Source: Todiramphus chloris collaris (lineage: Eukaryota > Chordata > Aves > Coraciiformes > Alcedinidae). From it: 64,000 nt of DNA. Location of the stretch: NCBI GenBank assembly GCA_025345505.1, contig JANVCC010000120.1:634308-698307 (forward strand). The letters are read 5' to 3'. Every line of letters begins with the position of its first letter. Positions within the stretch are counted from its first letter, which is position 1. The position numbers and the translations under genes were made by a program. Below, piece after piece: positions 48,858 through 61,585 of this stretch. The notes beneath the pieces were generated by a model. The model was not told where the DNA came from, did not search any database, and was given only the letters and a program-made list of their open reading frames with translations.

Positions 48858-51800
48858 CTGGATCATTAATCTCTCTTTGACTGGAAACTTTCAAATCCCA
48901 TTGCCAAATGATATAGCCATTAATTCAGAGCTCTCTTTCTAGTTCGCTGCTTTTTTTTCTCAGAGGAAACACCCTTATCCCACTGAATCCAGTAGTAGAT
49001 AGTATGGGTGAACTGCCACATCTCATCTTTTCATTACAGTGTGAAGCCAAAGACTTTTGCAAAGGCACCTTCTAAGCAAGACATCTGCCCTTCCACACTC
49101 AGGTTGTGGCTCAAGGTTCAGGAGCTGTGCCTGCAGACCCAGGTGGGTGCAAATCGTCCGCAGCTCTTGCATCATTCACACACTAGATTCGAGTTATGTA
49201 TCTGGAGCTATTACTGCATCACAAGTCGGTTTAAAAAATCATGACACAGGTCTCAAGGGAATAAGGCATTTGGGCTGAGCTCTTTAGCAATAAAATCCAT
49301 TTTGATAGCAGCAAAATGTGCAACAATTTCAAGCATCATCCCATGTTTACTCTTGGTTATGGCTCTGGAGTTGTCTGCATGGGTGGACCTTTAGTTGTTT
49401 TTAATTCTTATCTTCCAGCTGCCCTTCAGTTCAGCAAATCCCATCAAGACCTTATGAATGTGAGAGAATTGGGAGATCAGGAACAAAGAGATTTCATGGT
49501 CTCTCTTTATAATTAGCCTCAAAGAGCAGAAACAGCAGGAGCTGGTCAAGGTGGGGGGAGGGGGTGTGATGGAAGAGAGGAGGGGATTGGAGAGGACTTC
49601 CATCTCGCAGTGGTGACATCTGGATTTTCTGACAGCCAAATCTTGCCAGGGCATCTGTCTTCCAACACTGCCTGATACTTAGTGTGTGGCTACAAATGTT
49701 TTAGTGGGGGGAATCAAGGACTTTGTGACCTGTCCTGTGGCTATGCAGGCTCCCTGCCTTGTGGTGATGCTGGAGAGGAGCTGCTCTCCTCTGTTCCATG
49801 CCAAGGCTGTCTCCAGCTGTCATCACAAAAGCTGCTTTCGGGTGGCATGGGATGCCATTGGCCATGCGATTAAGGAGAAGGGCTGTAAATGGGAGCCTCT
49901 CGGTTTTTTAAGTCCCAGACTTGTGAGGAGTGTTGCTGGAACAACATGGAGTGTCCCACATGTCAGAGGCAAAGTTTCACCACTGCCCTCTGCTGATCTG
50001 GACACCTGAGTCATGTGTGTGCAAATAAACACGCAGGATGCTCGTGCGTCTGAGCTGGCTCAGTTAAAGAGGTTCAAGCTGACCAAGTGTGGGAAAGGGC
50101 AGTCTCCTGGGAAAGAACCATCGGTTTAGTTAACAGACATAAAGCCCAGATGACATGTTTAAGAGTATTTGCTACATCCTCCAATGTTTGACTGTTTCCT
50201 TATTTTGTGTCTCTTCATTGATGAGATAATTCCTACTGTGTGTGCCTCACCAGGGGAGGCTGTCCCTGCTACACAGGGACCTGTTTGAAATAAACAGGCT
50301 TATGCTCAGATTTTGGAAAGAAAAAAAAATTATCAACATGTGTGGGGGGAAACTAAACAGAATTCAAAGATTTCACATGGATTTTTGAATCTGATAAGCT
50401 GGTTCATCTCAAAAGCGAATTCCCTGCCTTTTTGGGTCTGCCAGTTGCAGTGACATGTTTTCAGGCTGAAAATCGCAGCCTTTTCAAGACACAGTTTGTC
50501 TTTCAGAAAAGAATGAATCCGGAAATCATAAAATTTGTCAAGTGGTGTGTTTTCAATGTGAGACGAGCCAATTGTGGAGGTAGAAAGTACACAAAGTACA
50601 CCCAGGCTGCGAGCAGAGACACAGCAACTGCCTGTCCCCCACCCAGATGCACAACTTCCAACACATTAGGTGAATTGTCAGGGAAAAAGCACCCCTGGAA
50701 ATGGAGTGAATCCCTTCAGTGAACAAAGACCTTGTGCAGGAGAAAGTGAGATGTCATTTAATGAGCCTGAGGCCGGTTAGAGGAAGAAATCTGCTATCTA
50801 CCTCTCTCTGTACTGGGAAACCTCTCTTAAACAAACACCTGCTATAGGCATAGAGCTGCTAAGTATTAAATTGGCTGCACATTATATCCAGGCTATTATC
50901 AGTTATCTAAGGAAAACATTGCCTCCTTTTCAAAGCTTTTTGCCGGAGTCCACGGTAGACAAGAACTTTATTGTTGTTTCTGTATCACCAGTTTTACCCT
51001 GAGTGACTCTAACGTCCACTTTTTCTATCTGAAAAGCTGAGATTTCACCAAAGTACCACAAAAAAGACCCTTGCTGTGATGACCTCTGATAGCAAGACCA
51101 CCCACACTGTCATCATCCCAGGGGATGAAGTCTTCCTGGAGAACCTGTTCAGAGGTCAGAGCTGGACATATCTCACAGGCAGTTTTGGAGGGCCTTTGTA
51201 GGTCGGGATGTGCTCTGACACAAGCTTTACTGCCTCTGAGGAGCCTCTGCAGCTCAACATAAAAAAGTCAGTCACTGGTATAAAAGGCAGAGGGCTTTCC
51301 TGTTCCCGTGCTGGGACTGGCAGAGAAAAAGCCAAGTGCAGGGCGGTTATGCAGAGCAATGGGCAAGTCCATGCTCTCGTGGCTTGTGTGTTGTCTCAGG
51401 GCAATGGGTATTTGATTGCTGTGAAGCATCGCACTGAGACAACCCTGCAAGTAAGAGCTTAGTCCTGCTGGAACACTATTGCCCAGCATCCCACCATACA
51501 TGAAGGTACTGACATGGTGTGTCCCAAGATGACTGTGTGAGGAGGAGGATGGTGGCCATGGCCTCCTTCCATGCGTTGCAGGCATCAGCTTGGAGCAGAG
51601 AGCTGCAGGGGGCAACCACTGGTTGAATAGGAGATACCTCTAGAATACCACTGTCTGCTGTCTCGGGAAGCAGGCTGGGCCACAGTCAGTTTTCTAGCAG
51701 AGCTATAACATTTTGCTTTGAGGCATGAGGATGGTGGCTCATCAGCAAGTCCTGGAGCTCGACCTCCATTCCAGCTCATGTGGAGATTTTCTGTGCAGCT

Positions 51801-52507
51801 CCGAGACACACAGCTTGAGCTCACAAACACAGCATAACCCGTGCTGGTGGTCATCAGGCCTGGCTGCTACCCCCACTCCAGCTGTGACACATCTGTATGT
51901 ACCACAAGGGACCAAGCAAAGATGTGTTGGTTTGGAGGGCGGTGGACACAGGAGTCAGTAGAGGGTGGCACTGGCCAGTTCGAGTTATATCGCTGTCAGC
52001 TCGTGGCTGGATAGTCAAGGCTGGCAGGCTCCAAACCCCTGCTTTTTTGTCAGCCCTGACAGAGATATCACCAGCCAGGTCTCCTCTGCAGGTGGAGGAT
52101 GCAAAAGCTAAGAGCATAACTGTTTGTCCAAGCTTTAATTGTCCCTCACAGGAGCCACAGGACTGGGATCTGCCTTCATTCCTGTTTTACAGTACAGAAT
52201 CCCAAAGGTGGTGGGATTAGGCATGGTCCCTGAACTCTTCTGCTATAGCAAGAAGCAGAGAAAGGCTCATCTGAAGACAGCTTTTTACTGTCCACATCCC
52301 TGGTGCTTGGTAGCCTCCTGTCCACACTGGAACTGTAAACGAGCTAGCTGCATCACATAGGTCCTTGATGAGCCCTTCAGTAATGTGCTTACTACAGTGT
52401 CTATTGAAATTGGGACCTCTAAATCACCTACCATACCTGTGCTCCATCATGGTCCTATAGGCAGCTGGAAGGTCCCCATAGTCGTGCACAAAGGGAGCTC
52501 TGCACCT
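48856..52507. other. Non-coding DNA, nothing recognised except a possible conserved block
   Basis: Holds a G-rich stretch at 49550-49586 with three G runs, and the texture-based candidate at 50730-50970. No gene. Confidence 0.5.
50730..50970. other. Unique sequence resembling a conserved non-coding element
   Basis: A balanced, repeat-free stretch with TTTAATGAG, ATTAAATTGG and TTATCAGTTATCTAAGG (GATA-type TATC sites) and no open frame of note. Judged only by texture; low confidence. Confidence 0.2.
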
Positions 52508-52905
52508 CGTGATGGTCCTTCCATCACAGAAGGCCACTGCATTGGTCAGGCAGGACTTGCTCTGGGTAGAGCCATGCTGACTGTCTCGAATGAACTCCCT
52601 GTCCTCCGTGGGCCTTAGCACAGCTTCTAGAAGGACCTGTCCCCATGATGTCCCCAGGCACAGAGGTGAGGCTGACAAGTTGATAGATCCCAGGGTCCTC
52701 CTTGCTACCCTTTTAAAAATGAGAGCAATGTTTCACTTTTCCCAGTCATTAGAGTCTTCACCTGACTGGCAGGACTTTTCAAATATCATGGAGAGTGGCC
52801 TGGCAACTACACCAGGCAATTCCTCAGGACTCTGGGATGCATCTCATCAGGCCCCATAGACTCGTGTATGTTTAGGTTACTCAGATGGTCTTGAACTTCC
52901 AGGCT
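52508..52905 (-). mobile_element. CR1 LINE internal ORF2 fragment (no 3' end)
   Basis: Seen on the minus strand: VQDHLSNLNIHESMGPDEMH (about 52896-52837) and PRVLRN, then after frameshifts the SMIFEKS-type segment. A region in another frame includes DSQHGSTQSKSCLTNAVAFC (about 52590-52531). These are the stretch just before the RT and its first blocks in CR1 ORF2. Several frame changes show it is old. The element stops at its downstream side near 52508, inside the RT, with no FADD block and no 3' untranslated region. CR1 copies normally keep the 3' end, so this piece was probably cut out by deletion or rearrangement. Both boundaries are approximate. Confidence 0.85.
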
Positions 52906-54239
52906 TCTGGTCTTGAACATCCCTGAAGTGCAGAGGATGTCTGGGGCTGGCTGTGCACCATGCTCTTGGCCTTTCCAGATTTCCAAAGTTGGTGTAGTAG
53001 GTACAACAAGACTCAACCCCTCTGACTGGCCAGTGTGGTGGGCTAAGAAGATCTAGCATGGAGAGGAGTTGGATGCGAGATGCAATTCTTACATCCATGT
53101 GTTCACTGAAGGTGTGAGTGTGTTGAAGATGCCACTGGGTTGAGGACATCAAGGGCTGTTCCCAGCTCTACCATGAGGTCTGGAATGGTGTCTGCAACAT
53201 GATGCACCAGTCTGATGGGAAGAGAGGGGCTGCCTGGGTGCCACATGGCCAAAATTATTATGACATAAAAATCCACATGCAATATGCAGTAGATGATCAT
53301 ATTATATCCAGGAAGGGACAAGTTCATTTCTATAATCATATCAATATCTTTGAAATGTTCAGAGAAAACCAGCAAAACCATCTGGGACTTGCAAGCAAAG
53401 ATGAAAAGCTTTAATATTTTTAGCACGGCAGTCTCTGCCTCAGCAAGGTCATGACACCAGCACATTATCATTTGAAAAGTGTACTCATGAAAAAGGAAGA
53501 AGAACTGGTTTGGAGCAAGTAGGTGTAATGGGATGAAGGGCACAAAGCTACATTTCAAGTCGAGAGCAGCCTCTTCCAGGCACTCGACAGAGAACCGTGA
53601 GACGCAATTTCCTTCCCGTTGCTGCCGCTGACTGGCTTTTTCATCTGCAGCTTCTATTATTCAGATGGGTGGAAATTACTGCAATAAATATTGATGGGCC
53701 AGTGTATGGGAATGACCTCACTGAATATTGACAGATTACTACACAAGCGCATGTGAACTGCATAGAAATAAGTGACTGGAAGCCCAATGTGCCGTGGAGA
53801 CGTTGCTGTGGAGAGTGTTGGGGTCTGCAGTCCGTGCAGGGAAGGTGAGGTGATGAGAAAGGCCTCTCTGGCCCTTCCCAGCCATGGCTGATACAGCGTT
53901 GTTTGGGAAGAGATGCACAGCTTTTGGTTTTTTTCACGGATAAAACAGGTAATCAGCATAGATCTGGATTGCACTGAAGGGTTGGTTCCTGCAGGAGTCA
54001 GTCTGCAAGACACTGAGGACTCTGGGCTGGGGGGGCTGTGTGCCAGCTTAGCATATTCAAAAGAGACTGGGAGGAGGATTTCATGCTGGAGACCTTGTGG
54101 CAAGCGGTGGGGATTCAACTCCTCGCCTGGCTGCTGAGAAAGGTGAAGGTCTCTGTCCGTGACCCTGGAGAATATCACCAAAAAGCTGCTTGGAAATTCT
54201 AGCAGTGTCCACAAAGCACGTCAAATGAAATGTCCAGAA

Positions 54240-54985
54240 ATAAAGACTCTTAAGCACTTAAAAGTGTTAAGATGCCAATTAATTCTGATGTTTTGTATGT
54301 TTTAATTATTCACCGATGCCATATTATTTTTCAGGCAGAAAAGGAGCTGTTTGAGTTGAAACTTTTTAAGGTGTCACTGCCTCTGCTACTTAAAGCACAG
54401 TAATTGTGCCTAATTAAACTGAGACCAACAAGGCTCTATTGTGTGACACTTGCAAAGAAGCCTGTGAAATAGGAAATGTCAAAGATTAAACAAACCTCTT
54501 TTAAAGCTAGCTGAGAGGAGAGGTGCCACTGTTTATAAAATCAGAGCCAGGGAAAATACAATAATTAGAAAAAAACAGGTCATATGGAAAAACAATATCC
54601 AACTTGACAATCTTTCATGCAGATATGATTTGAAGTTCATTACTCATTGTATTCCTGCACAGAAGGCTTTTTGTTATTTTTTTGTGCTAAGTCATTTTTT
54701 AATTTAAATGGAGATGGAGATGTGTTCAAAGGATTTTTTTAAACAAATGAACACAGATGCATTTCACGTCGTTTTTGATATAAAGGTTGAATGAAGCTGC
54801 AGGGAAGGAAAACTGCATTTAATTAATTTATATTTTTTTTCACAAATAGATCTGTTTCTGACCACTTTCTTTAATATTCATCTGTTGTTGTCAGGCAGAG
54901 AGTACATGAGGTTATTTCCTCATTTGAAAGTTTAATTATTAGTTTAATTACTTTTGAAAGAACATAACAGTTAAATTTGAGCTCC
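54240..54985. other. AT-rich block with many TAATTA cores; possible conserved regulatory element
   Basis: The sequence is AT-rich, lacks repeats, and has repeated homeodomain-type cores: AATTAATT near 54279, TTAATTATT near 54302, TAATTG and TAATTAAA at 54401-54420, ATAATTAG near 54562, TTTAATTAATTT near 54818, and TTTAATTATTAGTTTAATTA at 54931-54950. It has few CpG and no credible frame. Vertebrate conserved non-coding elements near developmental genes often look like this. That reading is an inference; no alignment was made. Confidence 0.3.
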
Positions 54986-57900
54986 AAAATGTAAATACGT
55001 GTATTAATTTAGAAGGAGATGATTGGAGATTTTTCACTGGCTGGATTTCATCACATGGCCCCAAATGATACTGTAATCCAAGATGCTCATTCAGACATAA
55101 GACACATATCATTAAAATGCACTTTAATTCTCCTCTTTGGCGCTTAGAGCTATTTTCCACCCCAAAAGGTTACAGTGTAGAATATACAAACAGACAGTTC
55201 CCTCCTCCCTCCCGCTCCAGACTGCTGCATGCATCAAGTTGGAGGCAGTGACATCACTCCAGAGATAGCCCTGCCAGGTGGGCCTGGTCCAGTCGGCAAG
55301 CAGGGACCCTTTGCCACCCCCCTGAAACCTCCACCTGCTCCCAACTCATCCCTCAGCTTGGGCAAGGGGCCTCTGGGTGGAAGCCCAGCACAAGCCTGGT
55401 GCAGTGCCAGCCCTGTGCTGAAGTCACAGCAGAGCCTGCCTGGCCACCCTGGAGACCGTGGTCCACAGCCTGCCTTGCACAGCATCCTCTCAAAACCAGA
55501 CACCACACTACAGGACCATCCAGCTGGATGAGAGCCATGGACCCTTCCCTCACTGAGGAACAGCTGGAGGAGGAAGATCTGCCCTGCTTGTTTCTCCCTC
55601 ACAACCTGTGTGTTTCACACACTTAGACAATACCGTCCTCTTCTCTCCCTGATAGATACTGGCCCTGGGGGCAGATCAATGATCAGCAGCTAAGCCTTGG
55701 CCAAACCATATTTGCTTTTACAGTGGGTCTCCTTTAGCAAGATGTATCTTCTGCCTAAGCAAGAAGATGAATAGCTGCGCTCCTTTGCTTGAAAGGTGCC
55801 TTGGGCTGAATTAACTCACTTACTTTTTACTCTCTAAGGTGCCATTGTGTTCTAGTGTCCTGAAGCAAAACCTTTGGGAAATGTATAATAAAATAACGCA
55901 CATGCTGGGAATCCTGATGGCTAAAATCTGTCCACCTTATTATCTGGTGTGCTGGATATCTGAGTGGACAAAGCAGATGTCTCTTTCCAGTTTAATTAGG
56001 AATCCAGACCTTGAGAAGACTCCTCAGAGGTGGAATGCAGCCCCTGAGATAGCACCGTGCCCCATAATTCCTTTCCTAGGCAGACTGGGTGATTGGCTGG
56101 CGGTGGAGGGGCTGTGGTGGTTGCACCCCTGTGTCCCTGAGAAGGGGTGGATGGTGAGTTGGGAAGGACCCTGTGTCCAGCCCAGGGCACACATCCACCC
56201 CTGTACTGTGTGACAAGGGTAATGATCCATGGGAAGAGATCCAGGGCATTACCCAAATGGAACATGCCTCCTCCAGCCTCTTGGCTGCCGTGTGTTGCAG
56301 CAGCATTTGTCCCCAGCCTGTTGCTGTCCTCGTCCCTGTGTCTGTCCTTCCTGGTGGAAAGCATGAAGAGCCAGCAGTACCCCGTGTGGGCTGCAGGAGT
56401 GGCATTCCTGTGGGTGCTCTGTGACCCTGGGGCACACGTGATGTATTTTTTATTGAACCTGTTCAAAATTCCTTCAACCAGTTGATAATGCTATTGAATG
56501 CCATGCCAACACATTGACAAATGTGGCATAAATTTTTATAAAAATGGCAAATGCGAGCCCTGTGGCATGTCAGGAAATGTGAAATTGTTACAACAGGGCA
56601 TGCCACTGATCTCCACTGAGCCTTGGGTGATGATGGTCTGCTCGGATGTCTGAGCAATGACTTGATCGATTAATTGATCTGGCTACCCACTCCATACAGA
56701 AAGGATTTTTTTAGCCCATAGCTCTCATTTTAAACATATTCTTACAGGATCTCAGGGCAGAAAATTAGTTGTTCCTTCCTCTCTGGGATGAACCAATGCC
56801 AGATGTTAAACTCTTAGTCCTCATGTCTACTAGAGTGCAGCAGACCATAGCAGACACATTAACCAGAGCCTGGCAGCTCTTGCCAGGGTTAGAAATGCAA
56901 TTGTCTGCACTGCTTAATTGTGAGAAAGGTCCCTGGGTCTGGACAGAGCCAGATAGATCTCTCCAAAGCAATTTCTGGATATAATCAGTGGCTGAAGCAT
57001 TCCTGGGACTGTTTTGGATGCATCCATCCTGCTGCAAAGACTGGGAAAGTTAATGAGATAGTGTGGGCTGCTCATGCTGGTTGGCTCCAGTGCCTGGGCA
57101 CATTTTCAGACCTATTTAATTCACTATTCAGATGTAGGCCCAAGGCAATGTTGGTATCTCTGATGTCCTGCCTGTTGGCAGATGTTGCCCCATGCCTCCA
57201 GTTGTTTCAGACCAGTTTCCCACAAAACCATCCTGTTCTTACTCCACTGCTCTTTGACCTTTGGTTCCTGAAGATGTGTTGCCAATGCTGCTCAGCATGA
57301 TGCTCTCACACTCACAGCAATCACAATTCTCACCTCTCAGTTCCCTCTGGGTGACAGGAATGCAGGGTTCTGAGATGTTCCCAGCACCTTTAGGAGGTCT
57401 CTTCCTGAAGGGAGCTGTGGCAGGTCCAGCATGCACATCACAGCACCTGTTCTGCAGACCTCACCCACACAGGTCCAGCATCCCACTCACACTTCCTGTC
57501 AGTGCTGTAGAGTGGCGCTCCACTTTGGGGCTACTGCTATCCAGAAACATGTTTAGGACTGAACCATTAGAAAACTGTCACTTTAGTCCCTAATATAGAC
57601 CCTGATGCTCCTTCCTTCTTGATCACATCTGAGTGCCTAGATGTCTACTCAAGCCTGCCTAGATTCTTGGTACCCAGCTCAGTGCTGAATCTCATCAGCA
57701 CCCTCCCCCCCGACCCTGCATTTCTCTCCTCTCCCAGTGTCTTCAGAGACATCCAGCTTGGTTAGAATGGAAAAAGATCAGCCAGAAAATTAAGTGTTCC
57801 TCACCACAACAAGCTGGTGCTTTGAGATAATTCTGTGGATCTCCTAGCTCTTTAAGGATGCTACAAGAATGCAACTGGGATTGAAAGGGCTCTTCTCTCC

Positions 57901-58540
57901 TTGCCAGGGGCTGTTGCATCTTCTACCTCTTAAAGCAAAGGCATTCAGTCATGTCAGCACTTTTGCATCGCAGGACCCCGTTAGGGCTTTACCCTACTGG
58001 AGAGACAGATGAACATTTTCCATCAAAATTATTTTCAGCCAGAATTGATCTTCATCAACACAGAAAACAGTGATTATCTTGGGGGAGGGTCAGAATTTTG
58101 GAATCTCATTAAGAAAATTAGCCTGGAAAAAAAAACAAAAAACCAACCACCAACCAATAAGAGAAATCTCCTTTATGGTTTTGATAAAAGCCCTGATAAA
58201 TCTGGTAAAAAAATCTTCAGCAAAAAATATTTATTGTGAGCCTGTGTAAATTGCTCCCGTGCATGTACAGTTCCCCAATGCAGGCAGCCCCAGGTGCATG
58301 ACAAGCCCTAATAGACATGTTTCCTTCATTTGTTTGCTCGAAGCGCCCCAGGGCTGTCCTAGAGGCAGAGGATACACTGAGATAACACACAGGTTCATTA
58401 GTGCCCCTGCTCATTAACCGAGACCTCTGTGGCAGTGATGTGGCTCCTCTAATTTGTGTCAGTGGTGCAGGGAGGTGCGGAACAGCCACGCTTCCCACCC
58501 AGCCCTTGCAGATGAAGCTGTCGCTGCATCCTTCAAGGCA

Positions 58541-58571
58541 ACTCCTGCCCACTCCTGCCCAGCTCCTGCCC
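58541..58571 (+). repeat. 10-bp tandem repeat, three copies
   Basis: ACTCCTGCCC occurs twice in tandem at 58541-58560 and is followed by AGCTCCTGCCC. The region is locally C-rich. Confidence 0.8.
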
Positions 58572-61405
58572 CCTCCAGAGGCTCCCGCTCCTCTCAGATC
58601 CCGGCACTAGGAGAGGTAATGGATGCTCTCCAGGTCAGAGGCTAATGGAGGGGTGCTGGGATGAGGAGGAAAAGCTAGAAGGCTCAGAATTAAATTGGGG
58701 ATAGAAGTAAGGGGCTCTCTGGGTCTAGGAAACACAGCACCAGATGTCTCTTCTTCGCTCCTGCCAGGCAAAGCCCTCAATCTGCTCGCCCCTGCCAGAA
58801 GAAACCAGTCCGCCTAATCAGAGGTGTCTGTTTGTAGGGATTAAGTGGAGATCAGGCCGTCTAAGGATCTGACTCTTTCCTGAAGAGGTCCTGATTATTT
58901 AAAGAACTCTAATTTGCTATACTCATTACCAGGGACTGGGCGACACTGCACAGAGCCCAGGCTGCTCCCTTTGGGCTGGAGCTGTTCTGTCCACCCTAGC
59001 CCAGGGTGATGTGTCCAGAGCTGGGACCAACTCTCCCTGTGCCTATGGCCATGGCATGGAGGGGGTTCCTCTGGGCTGATTCAGGAATTTTCAGGGCTGG
59101 TAGCCCTGAGAACCTTTTCCCATTAACCGATTCTGTCACGGAGTTGTCACCCAAAGGACAGAACAAAAAGGCAGATGGGCAGCTGGCTCTGCCTGTGCTG
59201 CAGAGAAGATTGGAAGTGGTCCACCATGAGTGCCCTACTGAGATCTGGGTACCATGACTGAAGGATGCTCCTGGGAAGCCAAGGCTTTCCTGAAATGGTA
59301 GCATTCTTCTGCCTTTTCCCTGGTACCTCTGCACCAGCTCTCAGCAGCCTTGTGTCTTCAGAAGGAGCGCTGACGATTCTGGCTCACAGAGTTAAACTCC
59401 CAGTTCCTGACAATCTCCCCTCTCCATGCATACTCTTGCAGCTGAGAATGGAAAACCTTCTGGAGGTGTCCTGCGAGGTGCAAGTAACTCCCTTTTGCTG
59501 AGTCTTCTGCAGCAACCCATCCTCATCTCACTTCCTCAAGGTACAGAGTTTGTGAGTAAAGAAGTGACTCAGTACTGACACCTTCTGCACTTGGCTGCAG
59601 AGATCACTCTTCCCAGGGCTAAGAAATTCATAGGCACATCATTTTTATTAGGAAGCTTTGGGTGAACTCCCTTTATCCATCTCATTGTTGTACAGGACAT
59701 GGGGAAGAGGTGCTCTGTCTTTTCTACTAGAGGCTGGTGGAGATGCTGAAGAGGTGCTGTGATGTTGCACTGGTCCTGGACACTGTCCTCGCCGTGCATT
59801 CAGGAGATGCCAGTGAGACCTGGGGGGCCTCTTTCTGTGGGGAAGGGATAATAACCTCAACCCCACAATCCATGATCTCACTCTTTTGCCTCCTGCAGTT
59901 TGATCTGTGCTGAAATGTGGTTAAATATTAGCCCTTTTGGGAGGCACCTGCTGTCACTTCACATCACGCCATCGGCCCTTTCTCCCACCGCAGGCACTGC
60001 TGTCATGAGAGGCTCCTCTGCAGGTTTCAGCCGTAGGCATTCCTGGAAGATGGACCATCACCTCCCACTGTGCCTGACACTTCACCTTCTGGTCAATGGG
60101 AAGTGCTCCACTGCTTTTGTAGCAGAATGTCCTGTAGGGCCATTGCACTGCAGCTGTCAAAGGAATTTTCTTATCCCACCAGGCCCTCCTTCCACTGACT
60201 CCTAGGACTTTTTGCAAGAGTGCTGGGCAAGCATCCTCAGTGGACAGAAACACAGACAGGGTGACTGACTAGTGCTGTTAACTGTCCTGCTCTGAGTGGG
60301 AGGTGGATTGGAGCCCTCCATCGATCCCTTCCCATCAATACAGTTATGATGAGAACCATGATGTAGCAGGAAAGAAATGCTGGTGAGAAGGACCAGTTGC
60401 ACTTTCAGTCCCATAACGCACAGGGACATTTTCTAATGCTTCATAGGTTAACATCATAGAACCAGAACAGTCTGAAGTCTGTCCAGGACAAGGAGTGGAC
60501 ACTATTTCAGGACCCAGATGTCTTCCTCCAGTTAGTAGATGTGACTGAAGTCTATTCACTTCCTTTACAGCACTTTGGGCTGTGGGCTGCAAGGACCTGC
60601 TGAACCACCCAGAGTAGGAAGCAATGTCCATGTTGCTCCTGCAGCTATGTGCACCCCAGAGAGAGAAGCACTTCAAGGCAGAGTCCCACAAACACCAGTC
60701 CTTACTTAGTCCTGCTCAGTACCTGCCAGGTAACCAGAAAGATGTGCTGATCTCAAGTGCAGGGTATGTGCTGATGGCAGGCAGACTCTTAGTCAGGGCC
60801 CTGGCACCTATGGGGGCTTGGTGCTTAGATGAGTTCAGCTCACAGATGAAGAACCAAGGTGGGAGGTGAACCAAGTGAGTCAGGGGTGAGTCTGGTGGGC
60901 AGAGAACACTGCTGGAGTGGTGCATTTTCAGTGCAGGGTCCTCTGGTTGGAGCTACTTACCCATTTTGTGGTCAGACAGGTTGTAAACAGTTTCACACTG
61001 GAATTTCAGAGCCAGTGCCCTAAAAAATGACTGGTGCCTGAGGTTGCTCCCACAGTGTTTCACATATGTCTGGACATTTTCTCAGTAGCTGACTTCTTCT
61101 TGTCTTTAAGGAGTGTTGGGCTGCAGATCACCGACAGAGTCAGTGTCTAACAGCTAATTGCATTAAACTAACCTAAAAATCCCAGGATGAAGGAATGCTG
61201 TGAGGAGAAGACACAGGGGTGGCTCTTATACCTAGGACAGTGGGGTCTGGTCGCACCAGAACTTACTCCTTCATGGCACATGCAGGTGTTCAGGGAAGAA
61301 CCACAAGTTGGACTGAACTGGTTCCTCTGCCATAAAATGAAGATGCTGCTCTGACTGGAGGGACAAGGCATAGGGTGGATGGCCTTTGGGAAAGAGCTGC
61401 ATTGC

Positions 61406-61585
61406 ATGTTGCCCAGGTTGCCCAGAGAAGTGGTGGAAGCCCCGTCCTTGGAAGCTTTTAAGCCCAGGCTGGCTGGGGCTGTGAGCAACCTGCTCTAGTG
61501 GGAGGTGTCCCTACCCATGGCAGGGGGGTTGGAACTGGGTGAGCTTTAAGGTCCCTTCCAACCCTGACAATTCTATGATTCTATG
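61406..61585 (+). mobile_element. CR1 LINE 3' end, short
   Basis: Seen: the sequence begins at ttgcccaggttgcccagaga and runs through the 3' block ggcaggggggttggaactgg, then aaggtcccttccaaccctga, to AATTCTATGATTCTATG at 61569-61585. Only the 3' terminal 180 bases remain, with no coding part of note. This is the usual heavily 5'-truncated CR1 form. Confidence 0.92.

Larger units (their letters stand above)
52906..61405. other. Long unique stretch without recognised genes
   Basis: It contains the AT-rich TAATTA block and the 10-bp repeat listed separately. Frames such as 53657-54214 (minus, 185 codons) have no domain. The part at 58780-58930 (cctaatcagaggtgtctgtt, then tgattatttaaagaactcta) is repeat-free and may also be conserved, but I cannot show it. 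Confidence 0.5.

Noticed and set aside
49682-49873. Small Cys/Gly-rich frame resembling a keratin-associated peptide
   Set aside because: Only 63 codons, begins without context, and lacks the repeated cysteine motifs of the family.
53657-54214. 185-codon open frame on the minus strand
   Set aside because: No domain or conserved motif visible; overlapping frames on the same strand.
60451-60480. atcatagaaccagaacagtc as a CR1 terminus on the minus strand
   Set aside because: Only about 10 bases resemble the octamer tail and no adjoining CR1 3' sequence is recognisable.
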